From: Burkholderia singularis
GTDB lineage: Bacteria; Pseudomonadota; Gammaproteobacteria; Burkholderiales; Burkholderiaceae
Assembly (NCBI RefSeq): GCF_900176645.1
Contig: NZ_FXAN01000094.1
Coordinates: 87,060 to 151,059, forward strand
Reading direction: 5' to 3'
DNA: 64,000 bases
Every line of letters begins with the position of its first letter. Within the stretch, counting starts at the first letter, position 1. Of the stretch, positions 49,510 through 59,561 are shown in pieces. The notes beneath the pieces are model-generated. The model saw nothing but the letters and a program-made list of their open reading frames with translations, had not been told where the DNA came from and did not search any database. A program made the translations under genes and the position numbers.

Positions 49510-50517
49510 ATGATGCAAGATTCTGATCGCCAAGCAGCCGTGAACGTTTTCGTCAACCAGGATGGTCGAAATAAAAAAGCACCGTTCGGCAATATGAAAA
49601 AATGGGTGCGCGCGCTGTCTTTGAGTGCCGCAATCGGCGCGCTTTTCATGACGGCCGCCCCGGCGGCTCGTGCCGATATCGCCGTGCCGGTGGTCATCGG
49701 AGGAACCTGGACGACCGTATCGGGTTCGTCGATCGGCCAAATCAGCCCGATCGTCGTGGGTGGGCAATCGAACGTCAACGTCATTCAGGGTGACGGCAAT
49801 CTGAGCCAAACGTCGAGCCCGCTGAACCTCGCATTCACGTCAGTCCAGGCAAACAGCTCGGTCACCGTGCGCGTTACGTATGGCACGAGCAACGTGGCCA
49901 GCATCTCCGCGGACAGCAACATCCTTCCTTACGTATCGGCGAGCGTCAACAGCCAAGGCGTGCTGAGCGTCGGGCTCGCGCCGGGCAATTCTTACGTGTT
50001 GAAGAACCCGGTGACCATCGAAGTGCAGACGACCAACCTCAACGCGCTGACGGCGCTGAACGCGGCATCGGTGAATGCGCAAGGATTCTTCGGTAATCCC
50101 GCCGGTACGGTCACGATTGATGCGGAAACGGCCGGCAAGATCAATCTCGATTTGCAACGGCAGCAAATCAACAACTTGACGCTGAAGGCAAACGCATCCG
50201 GTTCGTTCAATGTCGCCGACATCGGCAACGTCAATCAGATCAGCGCCAATCTTTCGGCGACCGGCAATGGGAAAATCTCGGGCAATGGTCCGAACGCCTC
50301 CGCCAATATCACGGTGACGACCGCCGCCTCGTTTGATTCGACCGGATTGCCGATCAATAGCGCGACGGTCAATGCATCCACCACCGCGCAAGCCCTCGTG
50401 AATGCGAGAAATGTCAATGCCACCGCCTCCCTTCTCGGCAGAATCGGTTATATCGGCACACCGGCATCTCTGCAGCAATCCACCAGCCTCGGCGGCACGA
50501 TTTATCAAATTCGATAA
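49510..50517 (+). CDS. Secreted DUF2807 (GIN domain) adhesin-head-like protein
   Basis: A 335-residue exported protein. The N-terminal 30 residues are polar, then a signal helix (VRALSLSAAIGALFMTAAPA) is cut near ARADI. The rest is a repetitive beta-helix-like domain with many Asn, Ser and Val residues and regular turns. Examples are VTIEVQTTNLNALTALNAAS, NNLTLKANASGSFNVADIGN and ISANLSATGNGKISGNG. This matches the DUF2807 auto-transporter adhesin head fold. No autotransporter barrel or anchor is present. An internal start at Met29 (MKKWVRAL) would give a more standard signal peptide. An AT-rich leader precedes it. Confidence 0.75.
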   Translation: MMQDSDRQAAVNVFVNQDGRNKKAPFGNMKKWVRALSLSAAIGALFMTAAPAARADIAVPVVIGGTWTTVSGSSIGQISPIVVGGQSNVNVIQGDGNLSQTSSPLNLAFTSVQANSSVTVRVTYGTSNVASISADSNILPYVSASVNSQGVLSVGLAPGNSYVLKNPVTIEVQTTNLNALTALNAASVNAQGFFGNPAGTVTIDAETAGKINLDLQRQQINNLTLKANASGSFNVADIGNVNQISANLSATGNGKISGNGPNASANITVTTAASFDSTGLPINSATVNASTTAQALVNARNVNATASLLGRIGYIGTPASLQQSTSLGGTIYQIR

Positions 50518-50518
50518 A

Positions 50519-51439
50519 TCACAAAACTGAAATCCATTTCTGATCCAGAAAATGTGATTCCCGGTTCGGCTTGGCCGGACCGGGGCGTGCCCCGTTGACC
50601 AGCCAGCGCTGAGCGCATATGACCGGCCCCGCTTCGGCGGCATGGCGTGAACCGCGGGCGGCCGGGCCGCCCGAGCCAGCCAGATCGAGCGTCCGAAGCG
50701 CGGCGGCGGCGCACCCGCGCGGTTGCGACGCCCGACCCCGAGCCGGGCCGTGCGCCGCCCGTATCGCCACCCACGGCTCCCAGCGGCTACGGCTCCACCC
50801 CGCCGCCGTTGCACTCGCCGTCATCATCAATGGACCGTGCCGCTGCGTGGCCATTGCGCCCGCGCTCGCGAATTCGGCCGTCTCCCGCTCCTCGGGCGGC
50901 GGCAACATCGGCTCGAAACCCATCGACTCGATCCATAGCTCGCGCGCCCACCCTTTCGCGTGATACAAGTGGCGCGCCTCGTCGGCCCAGATCGATGCAT
51001 AGGCGTCCTTCAGCACCTTGGCGACGGCGCCGGACAACGCATCGGCGGCAAAGCCGATCAGCGCCCAATTTTGGCGATCCTTGGCTTCGGCAAGCATCAC
51101 GCACTCGGCGGCAATCAATTGCGCCATGGCCGGCTCCTTGCTCCGCCGCGCGTAGGCAACGACCTCGAACAACGCCCGGCAGCATGCGGACACCGCGGTA
51201 CGCCCGCGGGTCTGCGCCATCGGATCGAGCCCGAGCGCTTCGAACACGGACAGCAGCACCTGCTGATGCACCTGCGTCTGCGCGTGACGCTTCGTCCATT
51301 CGTCACGTAGCGCCGTGCGGCCGGCGCATTCCAATGCGGCCGCATAGATCGCCGCGCCGCAAAGCGCCGTTTCGAGCGTCTGATACAGCAATTCCCGGAC
51401 GCCCTCTTGCAAATTGGCGTGATCGTTCCGTTTCGACAT
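50519..51439 (-). CDS. Ferritin-like domain protein with an unusual C-terminal tail
   Basis: A 306-residue reading frame. The first about 195 residues form a four-helix ferritin-like bundle (TLETALCGAAIYAAALECAG, VHQQVLLSVFEALGLDP, LIAAECVMLAEAKDRQNWAL, IWADEARHLYHAKGWARELW) with conserved Glu and His residues. After PPPEERETAEFASAG the sequence becomes an Arg/Gly/Ala/Pro-rich low-complexity tail of about 110 residues running to within 2 bp of the DUF2807 stop. Family members normally end near the bundle, so a frameshift or lost stop is likely. The bundle is probably a stress or iron-storage type protein. Confidence 0.7.
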   Translation of the reverse strand: MSKRNDHANLQEGVRELLYQTLETALCGAAIYAAALECAGRTALRDEWTKRHAQTQVHQQVLLSVFEALGLDPMAQTRGRTAVSACCRALFEVVAYARRSKEPAMAQLIAAECVMLAEAKDRQNWALIGFAADALSGAVAKVLKDAYASIWADEARHLYHAKGWARELWIESMGFEPMLPPPEERETAEFASAGAMATQRHGPLMMTASATAAGWSRSRWEPWVAIRAAHGPARGRASQPRGCAAAALRTLDLAGSGGPAARGSRHAAEAGPVICAQRWLVNGARPGPAKPNRESHFLDQKWISVL

Positions 51440-51518
51440 AAAAAGTCTCCCATCGAGTGCCGCCTATCGGCCGCCGACATTCAAAACGACGCGCCGGTAC
51501 GCGCGCCTCGGACCGGTC

Positions 51519-52121
51519 TCATCGTTGCACTTCGCGGGCGAGCGCCTGCGCGGCCCGCAAATGCTGATGCAGCGTCGGCAACGTCTGTTGCGCAAACGCA
51601 CGCAAATCGGCATCGCTGCCCGAGCTTGCTTCCTGCTCGAACAACTGGATCACCCGGCGGTGCGCGGCGGGGCCCGCCGCCGCCAGATACGCCACGTCGA
51701 AATCGTGCCCACGCTTGCCGCGCAGCACCTCGATATTCGGATCATGAACCTGCGAAGTGCGCGGCGTGATCCGCTTGTGCGACGCGATGGCGCGAAGTGC
51801 TGCGTCGATCTTCGAGTGATCGTCGATCATCATTTTCGCGAATGCGCGCACGTCGGCAGTGGCGGATTGTTCACCGGCAAGCTGGCTTGCCTGGATCTCG
51901 CTCTTGCCGGCAAGCGCCGCTTCATCGACAAATTCGGCGTCCGTTATCCGCGGCGGCTTCGCGATCCGGCTATCGCCGACGTCCGGTGCCGGATTGACGA
52001 CGTCCGCGCCAAGCGGCGCGTTCGGTGCCGCGTCCGTACCGGGCATCTGCGCGTGCGCGTCGCCCAACGCGAACGCAATGACCGCGGCGGCCGCGCGCCA
52101 CGTCGATCTGCATGGGTTCAT
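51519..52121 (-). CDS. DUF4142 family exported protein
   Basis: A 200-residue protein starting at 52121 behind AGGAGG. A signal peptide ends near DAHAQ. The DUF4142 domain is helical and ferritin-like: TDAEFVDEAALAGKSEIQAS, DVRAFAKMMIDDHSKIDAAL and a C-terminal ADLRAFAQQTLPTLHQHLRA. These proteins are periplasmic or outer-membrane associated and common in stress gene clusters; function is unknown. It lies next to the ferritin-like gene on the same strand, 79 bp upstream of it. Confidence 0.88.
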   Translation of the reverse strand: MNPCRSTWRAAAAVIAFALGDAHAQMPGTDAAPNAPLGADVVNPAPDVGDSRIAKPPRITDAEFVDEAALAGKSEIQASQLAGEQSATADVRAFAKMMIDDHSKIDAALRAIASHKRITPRTSQVHDPNIEVLRGKRGHDFDVAYLAAAGPAAHRRVIQLFEQEASSGSDADLRAFAQQTLPTLHQHLRAAQALAREVQR

Positions 52122-52514
52122 GTTGTGTGCCTCCTTATGCGTTGTGACTACCGTGCCGTTTGCCGGGGCGCCGCGCTTCGATTCCCAGAGAACCTGCCGC
52201 ATCGCTGCCCCGTCGCCGTGCCAGCACGTCGGCCTAGGCAATCGTGCGAGCCGGCGGTCATGAATGCCGCCGTCACACTGCAGGCCACGGCGGCGGCAGG
52301 CAAGATCGGATGCATCGCGAAGTCGCCGCTGATTGACCGGCCCCGCCATCGTGCAATGCGTATTCCCGCGCGCTCGATGCGTTACGCGCAGCACGCGCGT
52401 GCGCGCCGGCTTGCCGTTTTTTCGACGAGCGCCGCGCAATCACCGCGCTGCGGCGAAACAGCGAAATGCTCGCTGGCCCGGCCGCAGGTGCTGTACCCCG
52501 GCGAGATCGGCGGC
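52122..52514. other. Spacer between DUF4142 and response regulator genes
   Basis: About 390 bp with only chance ORFs. It should hold the DUF4142 promoter on the minus strand. No sigma-54-type element was found by eye. Confidence 0.45.
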
Positions 52515-53879
<1,365 letters not shown>

Positions 53880-54180
53880 TCCATTTTCTGAATAAATAAA
53901 TTATTTCTTTATAATCCCCTTTAATTTAAAGAGATATTTTTTATGAATGTCACGGAAAAAATTAGATGAATTTCACATGAAAAATTCGAGCTAATGATAA
54001 GCCGAAAAAGCGCCATCAAGGCATTTCTACGCATCAATAAACGATCAAATATTTCTATTCGAAATTACAATTTCAATGTAATTTTTTATTTTTACTATTC
54101 AATTTCACATTGAATTTTTCGCATACGGCGACGGTTATGAAAATCGAATCGATCGATTAGATGCATTGAAAATATTCGAT
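53880..54180. other. Very AT-rich intergenic segment
   Basis: About 300 bp are strikingly AT-rich compared with the rest of the window. It holds local dyads such as AAATTACA/TGTAATTT near 54063-54083 and TTCAAT/ATTGAA near 54098-54115. It is upstream of the response regulator on the minus strand and probably contains its promoter. No ORF fits. The composition is a typical target for H-NS-like silencing proteins. Confidence 0.65.
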
Positions 54181-54572
54181 TGACGGAAGACTTATACCGG
54201 CATGCGGCGGCGGCGCAGCGGTCATCCGCCGAGCGTCTACGTATTATCGAGCGGTCGCCGGAAAGCGACTGCCAAGCGCGGAGGCGTTGCTGGCCGGCAG
54301 CAAGAACAGCGTCGCAACCGGCCGTTCGTGCCGCTCAGCGGCTCGGCGACTCCCGCCGCGCTTCGGTAGCAAAACCCGCCTCGCCAGGGCAGCCGCGCGA
54401 CATATCGCCCTTTTCGACGCTGCGCGCGAGCGCATGGCCCGATACCCACGGAATCGGCATCGCGCCGCCGCCATGCCGCCCGTCTTGCCGGCCATTCGAG
54501 CGGAACGCAAATTGCGAAGCAATGACAAAGCCGCTAGCGGCCCCACGCGCACCGTTTACCGGAGGCCGCACC
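54181..54572. other. Spacer upstream of the DUF3175 gene
   Basis: Normal GC content returns here. An open frame runs through the region into the DUF3175 gene, but its composition is not coding-like and the gene's own GGAGG site lies at 54561-54565. No other feature is seen. Confidence 0.45.
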
Positions 54573-54929
54573 ATGCGCCATTCACCGGCAGCGAAACCAC
54601 GCAGCAAACGCCCGACCAAACGTCCCGGCCGAAGCCGCGGCGGCGCCCCCCGGCCGCGCAAGCGCTGGTCTGCCAAGGTGACGCAAACGAGCCATGCGCT
54701 CGATCTCGAGCCTGATATCTTCAAATCAGACGATCCCGGCAAAATCGCCGCGTCGCTGAAGCGGTCCGCCGAACGCAGCACGCGCCGCCGCGCATCGCCG
54801 TTTCAGTCGGCCATGTCGATGCTGAATTTTTACGCGAACCGCGCGGGCCGCAATCTGTCCGCATCACAACGGGCCACGCTCGAACGCGCGAAGCGGAAAT
54901 TGCGCGAGGCGTTCGGCCGCAAGCGCTGA
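54573..54929 (+). CDS. DUF3175 family protein
   Basis: A 118-residue basic protein starting at 54573 behind GGAGG. The first 40 residues are Lys/Arg/Pro-rich (SKRPTKRPGRSRGGAPRPRK). The rest is a compact domain: SHALDLEPDIFKSDDPGKIA, ASLKRSAERSTRRRASPFQS and AMSMLNFYANRAGRNLSA. This matches DUF3175, a family of unknown role common next to DUF892 and DUF3008 stress genes. The basic tail suggests nucleic acid contact. Confidence 0.88.
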   Translation: MRHSPAAKPRSKRPTKRPGRSRGGAPRPRKRWSAKVTQTSHALDLEPDIFKSDDPGKIAASLKRSAERSTRRRASPFQSAMSMLNFYANRAGRNLSASQRATLERAKRKLREAFGRKR

Positions 54930-55115
54930 CTTGATTCGCGCGAACGGGGTCGCGCATGCGCACGGGCGGCCGTCTTCGCATGGCGCGCTGTCCGCGCCAG
55001 CCGCGCTGCTCTTCGTCATGCCGCTGGCGGCAACGCAGCCCCAGCGGGGAACCGCGTTGCCGTGCCCGTCATTTCGCGACACGCGCCGGACGATATCGAC
55101 CCACGATGCCACCGT

Positions 55116-55304
55116 TCATGCATCGTGTTTGCGCTTGGGCTTGCCTTTTGCTGGCGTCGACGCCATCTCCTCAAGTTGCTGCTCGCTCATCGATTCGTAC
55201 ATCGACTTCGACGGCGGCTTCAAACGCTTCACTTTCGTCCGGCCGCGCTTGGCCGCAAGCGCGGCGCCTGCCGCGCGCTGCTGCGCCTGGGATTTGGCTG
55301 GCAT
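55116..55304 (-). CDS. DUF3008 family small basic protein
   Basis: A 62-residue protein, MPAKSQAQQRAAGAALAAKR followed by a helix and SKSMYESMSEQQLEEMAST, ending in a Lys-rich tail (KGKPKRKHDA). This is the full DUF3008 pattern, a small conserved protein of unknown role found in stress-linked gene clusters. It has a GGAG-like site and is followed by nothing on the same strand. Confidence 0.9.
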   Translation of the reverse strand: MPAKSQAQQRAAGAALAAKRGRTKVKRLKPPSKSMYESMSEQQLEEMASTPAKGKPKRKHDA

Positions 55305-55465
55305 GGTTTCGCTCCTGTCGCGGGTGCGATCATGACGCGCGCATTGCGCGCCATTGTTCGGATTGCTACGTTTGCGGATATTGCGCGCGGCGCATCGATG
55401 CCGGCAGATTCGTGCCGCCGCGCGCACGGCGATGCGCCCCGTCCGCCTGCGGCCCCGACGGCAGG

Positions 55466-55975
55466 CTAGCGCTTCGCATCGCTGCGCTCGACGCTCGAGC
55501 GTTCGAGAAATGCCGTCGTAATGTCCGGCAGTTGGCGCGCGAGCCACGACGCCATATCGAATTCCTGCTGCCGGATCCGCTCGCAGTTCGCGCGGATCTC
55601 CGACTCTCCTGCGGCATCCGCCGCGACGATCAGCACCGTATAGGCGGCGATTTCGACCTGCTCGAACATGTAGCAGGCCATTGCATGCTTGACCACCTCG
55701 TCTTCGGCCAGCAAACCGCCCGCGACCTGCCCATATGCGGCAATTCGCGCAGCGAGATCCTTGATCGCAGATGGCGTCGTACCGAGCCGGCGCAAGCAAC
55801 CTTCGACAAGCGTTTGCTGAATGCGCGTTTCGTCGAGATGCTGCCTGAGCTGCGCGTGCAGCAACGGATAGTTGTCGAGCCGGCTCAACTGAGCACTGAG
55901 CATCGTCTCGGCCTGGCGCTCCATGGCATATGCATCCCGCAGCCAATCTTCGAGATATTCGCGCGGACTGGTCAT
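55466..55975 (-). CDS. DUF892 (YciE/YciF-like) ferritin-like protein
   Basis: A 169-residue four-helix bundle protein. The N-terminus YLEDWLRDAYAMERQAETML, the centre HLDETRIQQTLVEGCLRRLG and the block MACYMFEQVEIAAYTVLIVA place it in the DUF892 family. Glu and His residues in these helices (E of AMERQAE, E of LDETRIQ, E of FEQVEIA) are positioned like diiron ligands. YciF-like proteins are induced by general and osmotic stress in other bacteria. It lies 160 bp upstream of DUF3008 on the same strand. Confidence 0.9.
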   Translation of the reverse strand: MTSPREYLEDWLRDAYAMERQAETMLSAQLSRLDNYPLLHAQLRQHLDETRIQQTLVEGCLRRLGTTPSAIKDLAARIAAYGQVAGGLLAEDEVVKHAMACYMFEQVEIAAYTVLIVAADAAGESEIRANCERIRQQEFDMASWLARQLPDITTAFLERSSVERSDAKR

Positions 55976-56061
55976 CGCTTTGCTCCTTACCGCATCGCGG
56001 TGCGGCACACCGTGCGACGCAACATGCGGCGCGCCAATCCGCACGCAATGCGCGTGCCGCT

Positions 56062-56622
56062 TCAGTCGAGCGGTTCGAGACAGATCACGTGCTCGGCGCG
56101 CCTGCCGTCGCCGCGCTCGACTTCCACGGCGCCTACGTAACGGACGCGCCAGCCGCGGCGCAACGCGATTTGCGGCACATTGCCGGCGGGGCGGCTCTCG
56201 AATCCGCCAAGGCCGTCGTCGGGCGTATCGACGCTGTCGTCGAGCGACGCATTCGAATAGATCACATTGTCCTGCCACTCGGACGCACCCTGGCGCGCTT
56301 CCATGCCCTTGCCGTCCACGTCGACCGAATTGTCGGTCGCGGCCATGTTTGCGTTGTCGATCGACACGATGCGGCTCGCCGCCCGCCGAACCGGATCGCC
56401 GCTGTCGGCCGAATATGCATCGCGGTCGATCGGCGGCAGTCCGGTTGGCAGTTTCGCCGCCGCCCGCTCGGGCGACAGCTTCGGCGCACGCGGCGCTTCG
56501 TTTGCCTGCGCGGCGTCGGGCGTATCGCGCCTATCGCGCGCTGCCGCAGAACGCTTCACCGGATTTCGGGCGGGCATTCCATCGTGCGTCGCACGAGCGG
56601 GATTCGAATGGGCATTGGACAT
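56062..56622 (-). CDS. Conserved hypothetical protein
   Basis: A 186-residue protein with GGAGG before its ATG at 56622. The N-terminal 70 residues are disordered, Ala/Arg/Pro-rich. The centre is Asp/Asn/Ser-rich (IVSIDNANMAATDNSVDVDG, NVIYSNASLDDSVDTPDDG). The C-terminus has an ordered strand-rich end (WRVRYVGAVEVERGDGRRAE, HVICLEPLD). No signal peptide. I do not recognise the family. It lies downstream of the MipA/OmpV gene on the same strand (47 bp), so it may share its transcript. Confidence 0.65.
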   Translation of the reverse strand: MSNAHSNPARATHDGMPARNPVKRSAAARDRRDTPDAAQANEAPRAPKLSPERAAAKLPTGLPPIDRDAYSADSGDPVRRAASRIVSIDNANMAATDNSVDVDGKGMEARQGASEWQDNVIYSNASLDDSVDTPDDGLGGFESRPAGNVPQIALRRGWRVRYVGAVEVERGDGRRAEHVICLEPLD

Positions 56623-56669
56623 CGGGTCCTCCGTGTTTCGGGTCAGGCGCCGGCTGCATCGAGCCCGCG

Positions 56670-57584
56670 CTAGAACCGATAGCTGATTGAAACATCGACC
56701 ACCGCCTGCGTCGAATGTGTGACGAGCGGGCTGCGCGCCGCAGCGCCGACGAGCTGCTCCACGGCGCCGGCGGCGGTAACGAACCAGTGCTTGTCGACAA
56801 ACCAGACGGCCGTCGTTCCGAACGCCACCGAGCGCAGGCCCGCCGAAGGCGCATAGCCGCGCCGTTCTCCGGCACGCGCCTGAACATCGGACACACCGAA
56901 CCACGCATTCATGTAACGCGCATCGGCGAACGTCACGCTCGGCCCCGCGAACCAGAAGAACCGCTCGTTGCTGCCGGGCAGCGGCAAATACGCAGATAGA
57001 TCGCCACGCCAACCGTTCGCCCCGCCGACGTCGCGCCGCACGGCCACACGCGCCACCCAAGGAAACGGCTTCGTGATCACATAGTCGGCCGCCAGCCTGA
57101 CTAACGCAGCCGCGCCGATGTTCGGCATGCCCCTGAGGTGATCGAGATCGTCCGCGGCGCGCCTTCCAAGGTCGTAGCCGGCAGATATCGCCACGCGCCA
57201 ATTCGGCCCTCGCAGCACATTGACGCCGATGCCCTCGCCCGTCGACGCAAAAAACAGATCGCGATAACGGATGTCGATGCTCGGGCCGATCCGCACGCGA
57301 TACGCGGACGCGCCGGGATACGACGGCCGCAGATCCACCGCCGCTCCCGTGTCGATCTGCCAGACGGGCTGCTGCGCGGGCGCAAGGACTTTCGCGAGCG
57401 GCACGCCCGCCGAGTACTGCCATTCCGCCAGCGGCGACGGCGTCTGCGCGCGCACGGTGTCCGCAGCCGAACCGCATGCGCAGCATGCAGCGAACCATGT
57501 CCCTGCAATGCGCGCCGACCGCCGCGGTCGGGATCGCAGGCCGGGCATGCCGATACTGCTGAAAACGCGCCGGGTTCCGATCAT
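56670..57584 (-). CDS. MipA/OmpV family outer-membrane protein
   Basis: A 304-residue beta-barrel precursor. The signal region ends near ADTVRAQ. The barrel carries the MipA/OmpV pattern PVWQIDTGAAVDLRPSYPGA, RIGPSIDIRYRDLFFASTGE, GIGVNVLRGPNWRVAISAGY and the terminal strand VVDVSISYRF with C-terminal Phe. MipA scaffolds murein enzymes in E. coli, but most members are uncharacterised porin-like proteins. The ATG at 57584 overlaps the stop of the proline-rich gene upstream (ATGA). Confidence 0.88.
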   Translation of the reverse strand: MIGTRRVFSSIGMPGLRSRPRRSARIAGTWFAACCACGSAADTVRAQTPSPLAEWQYSAGVPLAKVLAPAQQPVWQIDTGAAVDLRPSYPGASAYRVRIGPSIDIRYRDLFFASTGEGIGVNVLRGPNWRVAISAGYDLGRRAADDLDHLRGMPNIGAAALVRLAADYVITKPFPWVARVAVRRDVGGANGWRGDLSAYLPLPGSNERFFWFAGPSVTFADARYMNAWFGVSDVQARAGERRGYAPSAGLRSVAFGTTAVWFVDKHWFVTAAGAVEQLVGAAARSPLVTHSTQAVVDVSISYRF

Positions 57585-58129
57585 GCTTGCCGCGCCACGC
57601 AAAGGGCGCCGTGCGTGCGTGTCATTGCGCCCGATACCGGCAACAGAGGCGCATCCGTTGGCGACAGCGCGCCCGAAGGCGGCGCGGCGGCGCGTGGCGC
57701 AACCGGCGCGCTCGCGCCGCCCTCGCCGCCTTCGCGGCCCGGCCAATCCGCCGCACGTGGCAGCGGGCCGCAGCCGCGTCCCGGCTGCGCGCACGCAGCG
57801 CCGAGCACTGCCGTCAGCACGACGGCTGCCGCGCGCGCATCGAAGCTGGCACGCCATCCACGGGTGCCGCCGCTTGCATCCGCCAGTGCGTCGCCCTCGG
57901 AGGCCATCTGCCTAGGCCGCCGCTGCCGCGAGTACGCACGCACCGGCGGCTGCCGCTCCGGCGGCTCGTGTTCGGGCGGCGGATGCTCGGGCGGGTCCCC
58001 TTCCGGATGCCGATACGGTTCCGGTAAGTCGGGCGGCGGATTGTCGGGGTCCGGAAGCTCAGGATCGGGGTCGACGTCCGGCATCGGCGGATCGGGCCGG
58101 TGCAGCAATATCGCGAAATTCTGTTCCAT
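57581..58129 (-). CDS. Proline-rich hypothetical protein, coupled to MipA/OmpV
   Basis: A 182-residue frame from the ATG at 58129. Residues 10-65 are an acidic Pro-Asp-Glu run (PDPPMPDVDPDPELPDPDNP, then PEHPPPEHEPPERQPP). A middle Arg-rich segment follows. A hydrophobic stretch with a lipobox-like cysteine (AAVVLTAVLGAACAQPG, about residue 112) is next, then a disordered tail. The stop overlaps the MipA/OmpV start by four bases. Two short genes may have fused: an acidic Pro-rich peptide and a signal-bearing one. I know no function for either. Confidence 0.55.
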   Translation of the reverse strand: MEQNFAILLHRPDPPMPDVDPDPELPDPDNPPPDLPEPYRHPEGDPPEHPPPEHEPPERQPPVRAYSRQRRPRQMASEGDALADASGGTRGWRASFDARAAAVVLTAVLGAACAQPGRGCGPLPRAADWPGREGGEGGASAPVAPRAAAPPSGALSPTDAPLLPVSGAMTRTHGALCVARQA

Positions 58130-58441
58130 TTGACTTCCCAATTGCGAACGCTTCGCAACCGCCCGCAATCCGCGTGCCGGCCCCGCGGTGTGCCGCCGCT
58201 GACCGTGGCATCGCTCATTGCGTGGCGGCACGGCCGTTGATATTCGCGATTCACGCCAGCATTACATCGGCCTCTGCAAATCTTTCATGCCGTGTCGGCA
58301 TCCGCGTGCCGAGCGGGCCGGTCATAGGCCGCCGTCACGCTCCCGCGCTTGATGCGGCCGCGCTTCGCCGCCCATTACCGCGGATACGGGCACGTCAATT
58401 GCGTCGTTCCAACGAAGCAGACTTCGTCCGGAGCCTCCGAC
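58130..58441. other. Divergent control region
   Basis: Between the proline-rich gene (minus) and the small acidic gene (plus). A hairpin ACGAAG/CTTCGT with loop CAGA lies at 58412-58427, just upstream of the plus-strand start. No gene is visible. Confidence 0.45.
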
Positions 58442-58717
58442 ATGACTCATCCCAAACACCCCGACCGTGACACACCGGCCCGTCAGCACGGGGCTTCGCC
58501 ACCGCTAAAGAATCAGGAACGCGCCCGCACGCGTCACTCGGAACGGCACATCGACGAAATGCTCGAACAAACCTTCCCTGCCAGCGACGCGCCCGCGACC
58601 GGCGGCATCACGCGTATCGAACCGTCGGCGCCGGCTGACGAGCACGAAGATCGCGAGCAGCACGATACCGATGCTCGTCATGACCATGCGTCGCACGCGT
58701 CAGCTATACGTGATTGA
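58442..58717 (+). CDS. Small conserved hydrophilic protein
   Basis: A 91-residue polar protein without signal peptide or membrane helix. The core HIDEMLEQTFPASDAPATGG, followed by ITRIEPSAP, is a conserved motif I recognise from small uncharacterised proteobacterial proteins. The C-terminus is rich in Asp, Glu and His. GGAGCC lies before the start. It belongs to the run of small stress-type genes here; its role is unknown. Confidence 0.7.
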   Translation: MTHPKHPDRDTPARQHGASPPLKNQERARTRHSERHIDEMLEQTFPASDAPATGGITRIEPSAPADEHEDREQHDTDARHDHASHASAIRD

Positions 58718-59203
58718 CATACTCGGCAGGAAAACGAATGGGCCGCGAAGCCGACCGCATGGTGCGAAATGGAAGGCGATCGCGGCAGTCGCGCGGTTTC
58801 GCGCGGCCTCGATTATGCGGCGCGATGATGATCAGGCCGGCTGCTTATTGACTACGCTGGAGTTGGCGCCGCACGAAGCGTGGAGACACGTGACTCGCGG
58901 GCGTCCTGCCGCTCTGCCATGTTGCCGCGCTGTTGGTGGGATGTTGTTGCCCTCTCTGTTGGCGCCTCCGCTGTCAGTCAGTGCGCTGTGGTTGGGCTAT
59001 CGTTTGCACGCATCGTCCTGTCAATTGCCGCCGACGCCAGCCGCCGACGCCACGACGCGCACCGGCAACCCGCCGCCCGGCACGAGCGTCGGCACGCTTG
59101 CGGGCCTGCCACCGCCCACACCAATTCGAGCGACTCGAGCGACGGACCCGTGCACCGGCCACGCGGCACGAACGCGCCGCCCGGCACCGCCGTCACGCCG
59201 CGG
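58718..59203. other. Region without a confident gene
   Basis: About 490 bp. Plus-strand frames are open (for example through a hydrophobic MLLPSLLAPPLSVSALWLGY segment near 58940) but lack a ribosome site and lead into Pro/Thr/Arg-rich sequence. I see no convincing product. Confidence 0.4.
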
Positions 59204-59555
59204 TCATTGCGATGCGATCGTCAGTTGATCGTGCACGCCCCGCACACCGTCGATCTGTTTCACGACGTCGATCGCAATCGCGCGCTGGCGATCGTCCGGC
59301 ACGCTGCCCGTCAGCGTAACGTTGCCGTGGCGTGTCCTCACGTGAATATCGCCGGATGACAGTCCCGCCGTTCCGGTAAGCGCTGTCTTCACCTTCGCGG
59401 TCAGCGTCGCGTCGCGGCCCGCCATCGGCTGCCGTCGCACTCGGTGCGACGGCCACGCATGACGCAGCCGCAACAACGGCCAGCGTGACGCTCAGCCGTC
59501 CCGCCAAACAGCGCCGCCGCCGGCTGGCATTGACCCGATTCTCTTTGACATCCAT
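59204..59555 (-). pseudogene. BON-domain periplasmic protein, frameshifted
   Basis: The start at 59555 has GGAGGT upstream and encodes a signal peptide (CLAGRLSVTLAVVAAASCVA to SATAADG). The mature BON domain lies in another minus-strand frame: DATLTAKVKTALTGTAGLSS, GDIHVRTRHGNVTLTGSVPD and a DGVRGVHDQLTIASQ end. The two halves meet near 59410-59430, around the run GATGGCGGG. Full BON proteins read straight through, so one indel has split the gene. BON proteins bind envelope or phospholipid surfaces and are stress-linked. A sequencing error is the alternative. Confidence 0.75.
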
Positions 59556-59561
59556 CATCAC

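Noticed and set aside
54180..54572. N-terminal extension of the DUF3175 protein
   Set aside because: The frame is open, but a GGAGG site eight bases before 54573 and the family's normal size place the start there.
58671..59228. A 185-residue plus-strand ORF
   Set aside because: It starts inside the preceding gene, has no ribosome site and turns into Pro/Thr/Arg-rich sequence with no recognisable family.
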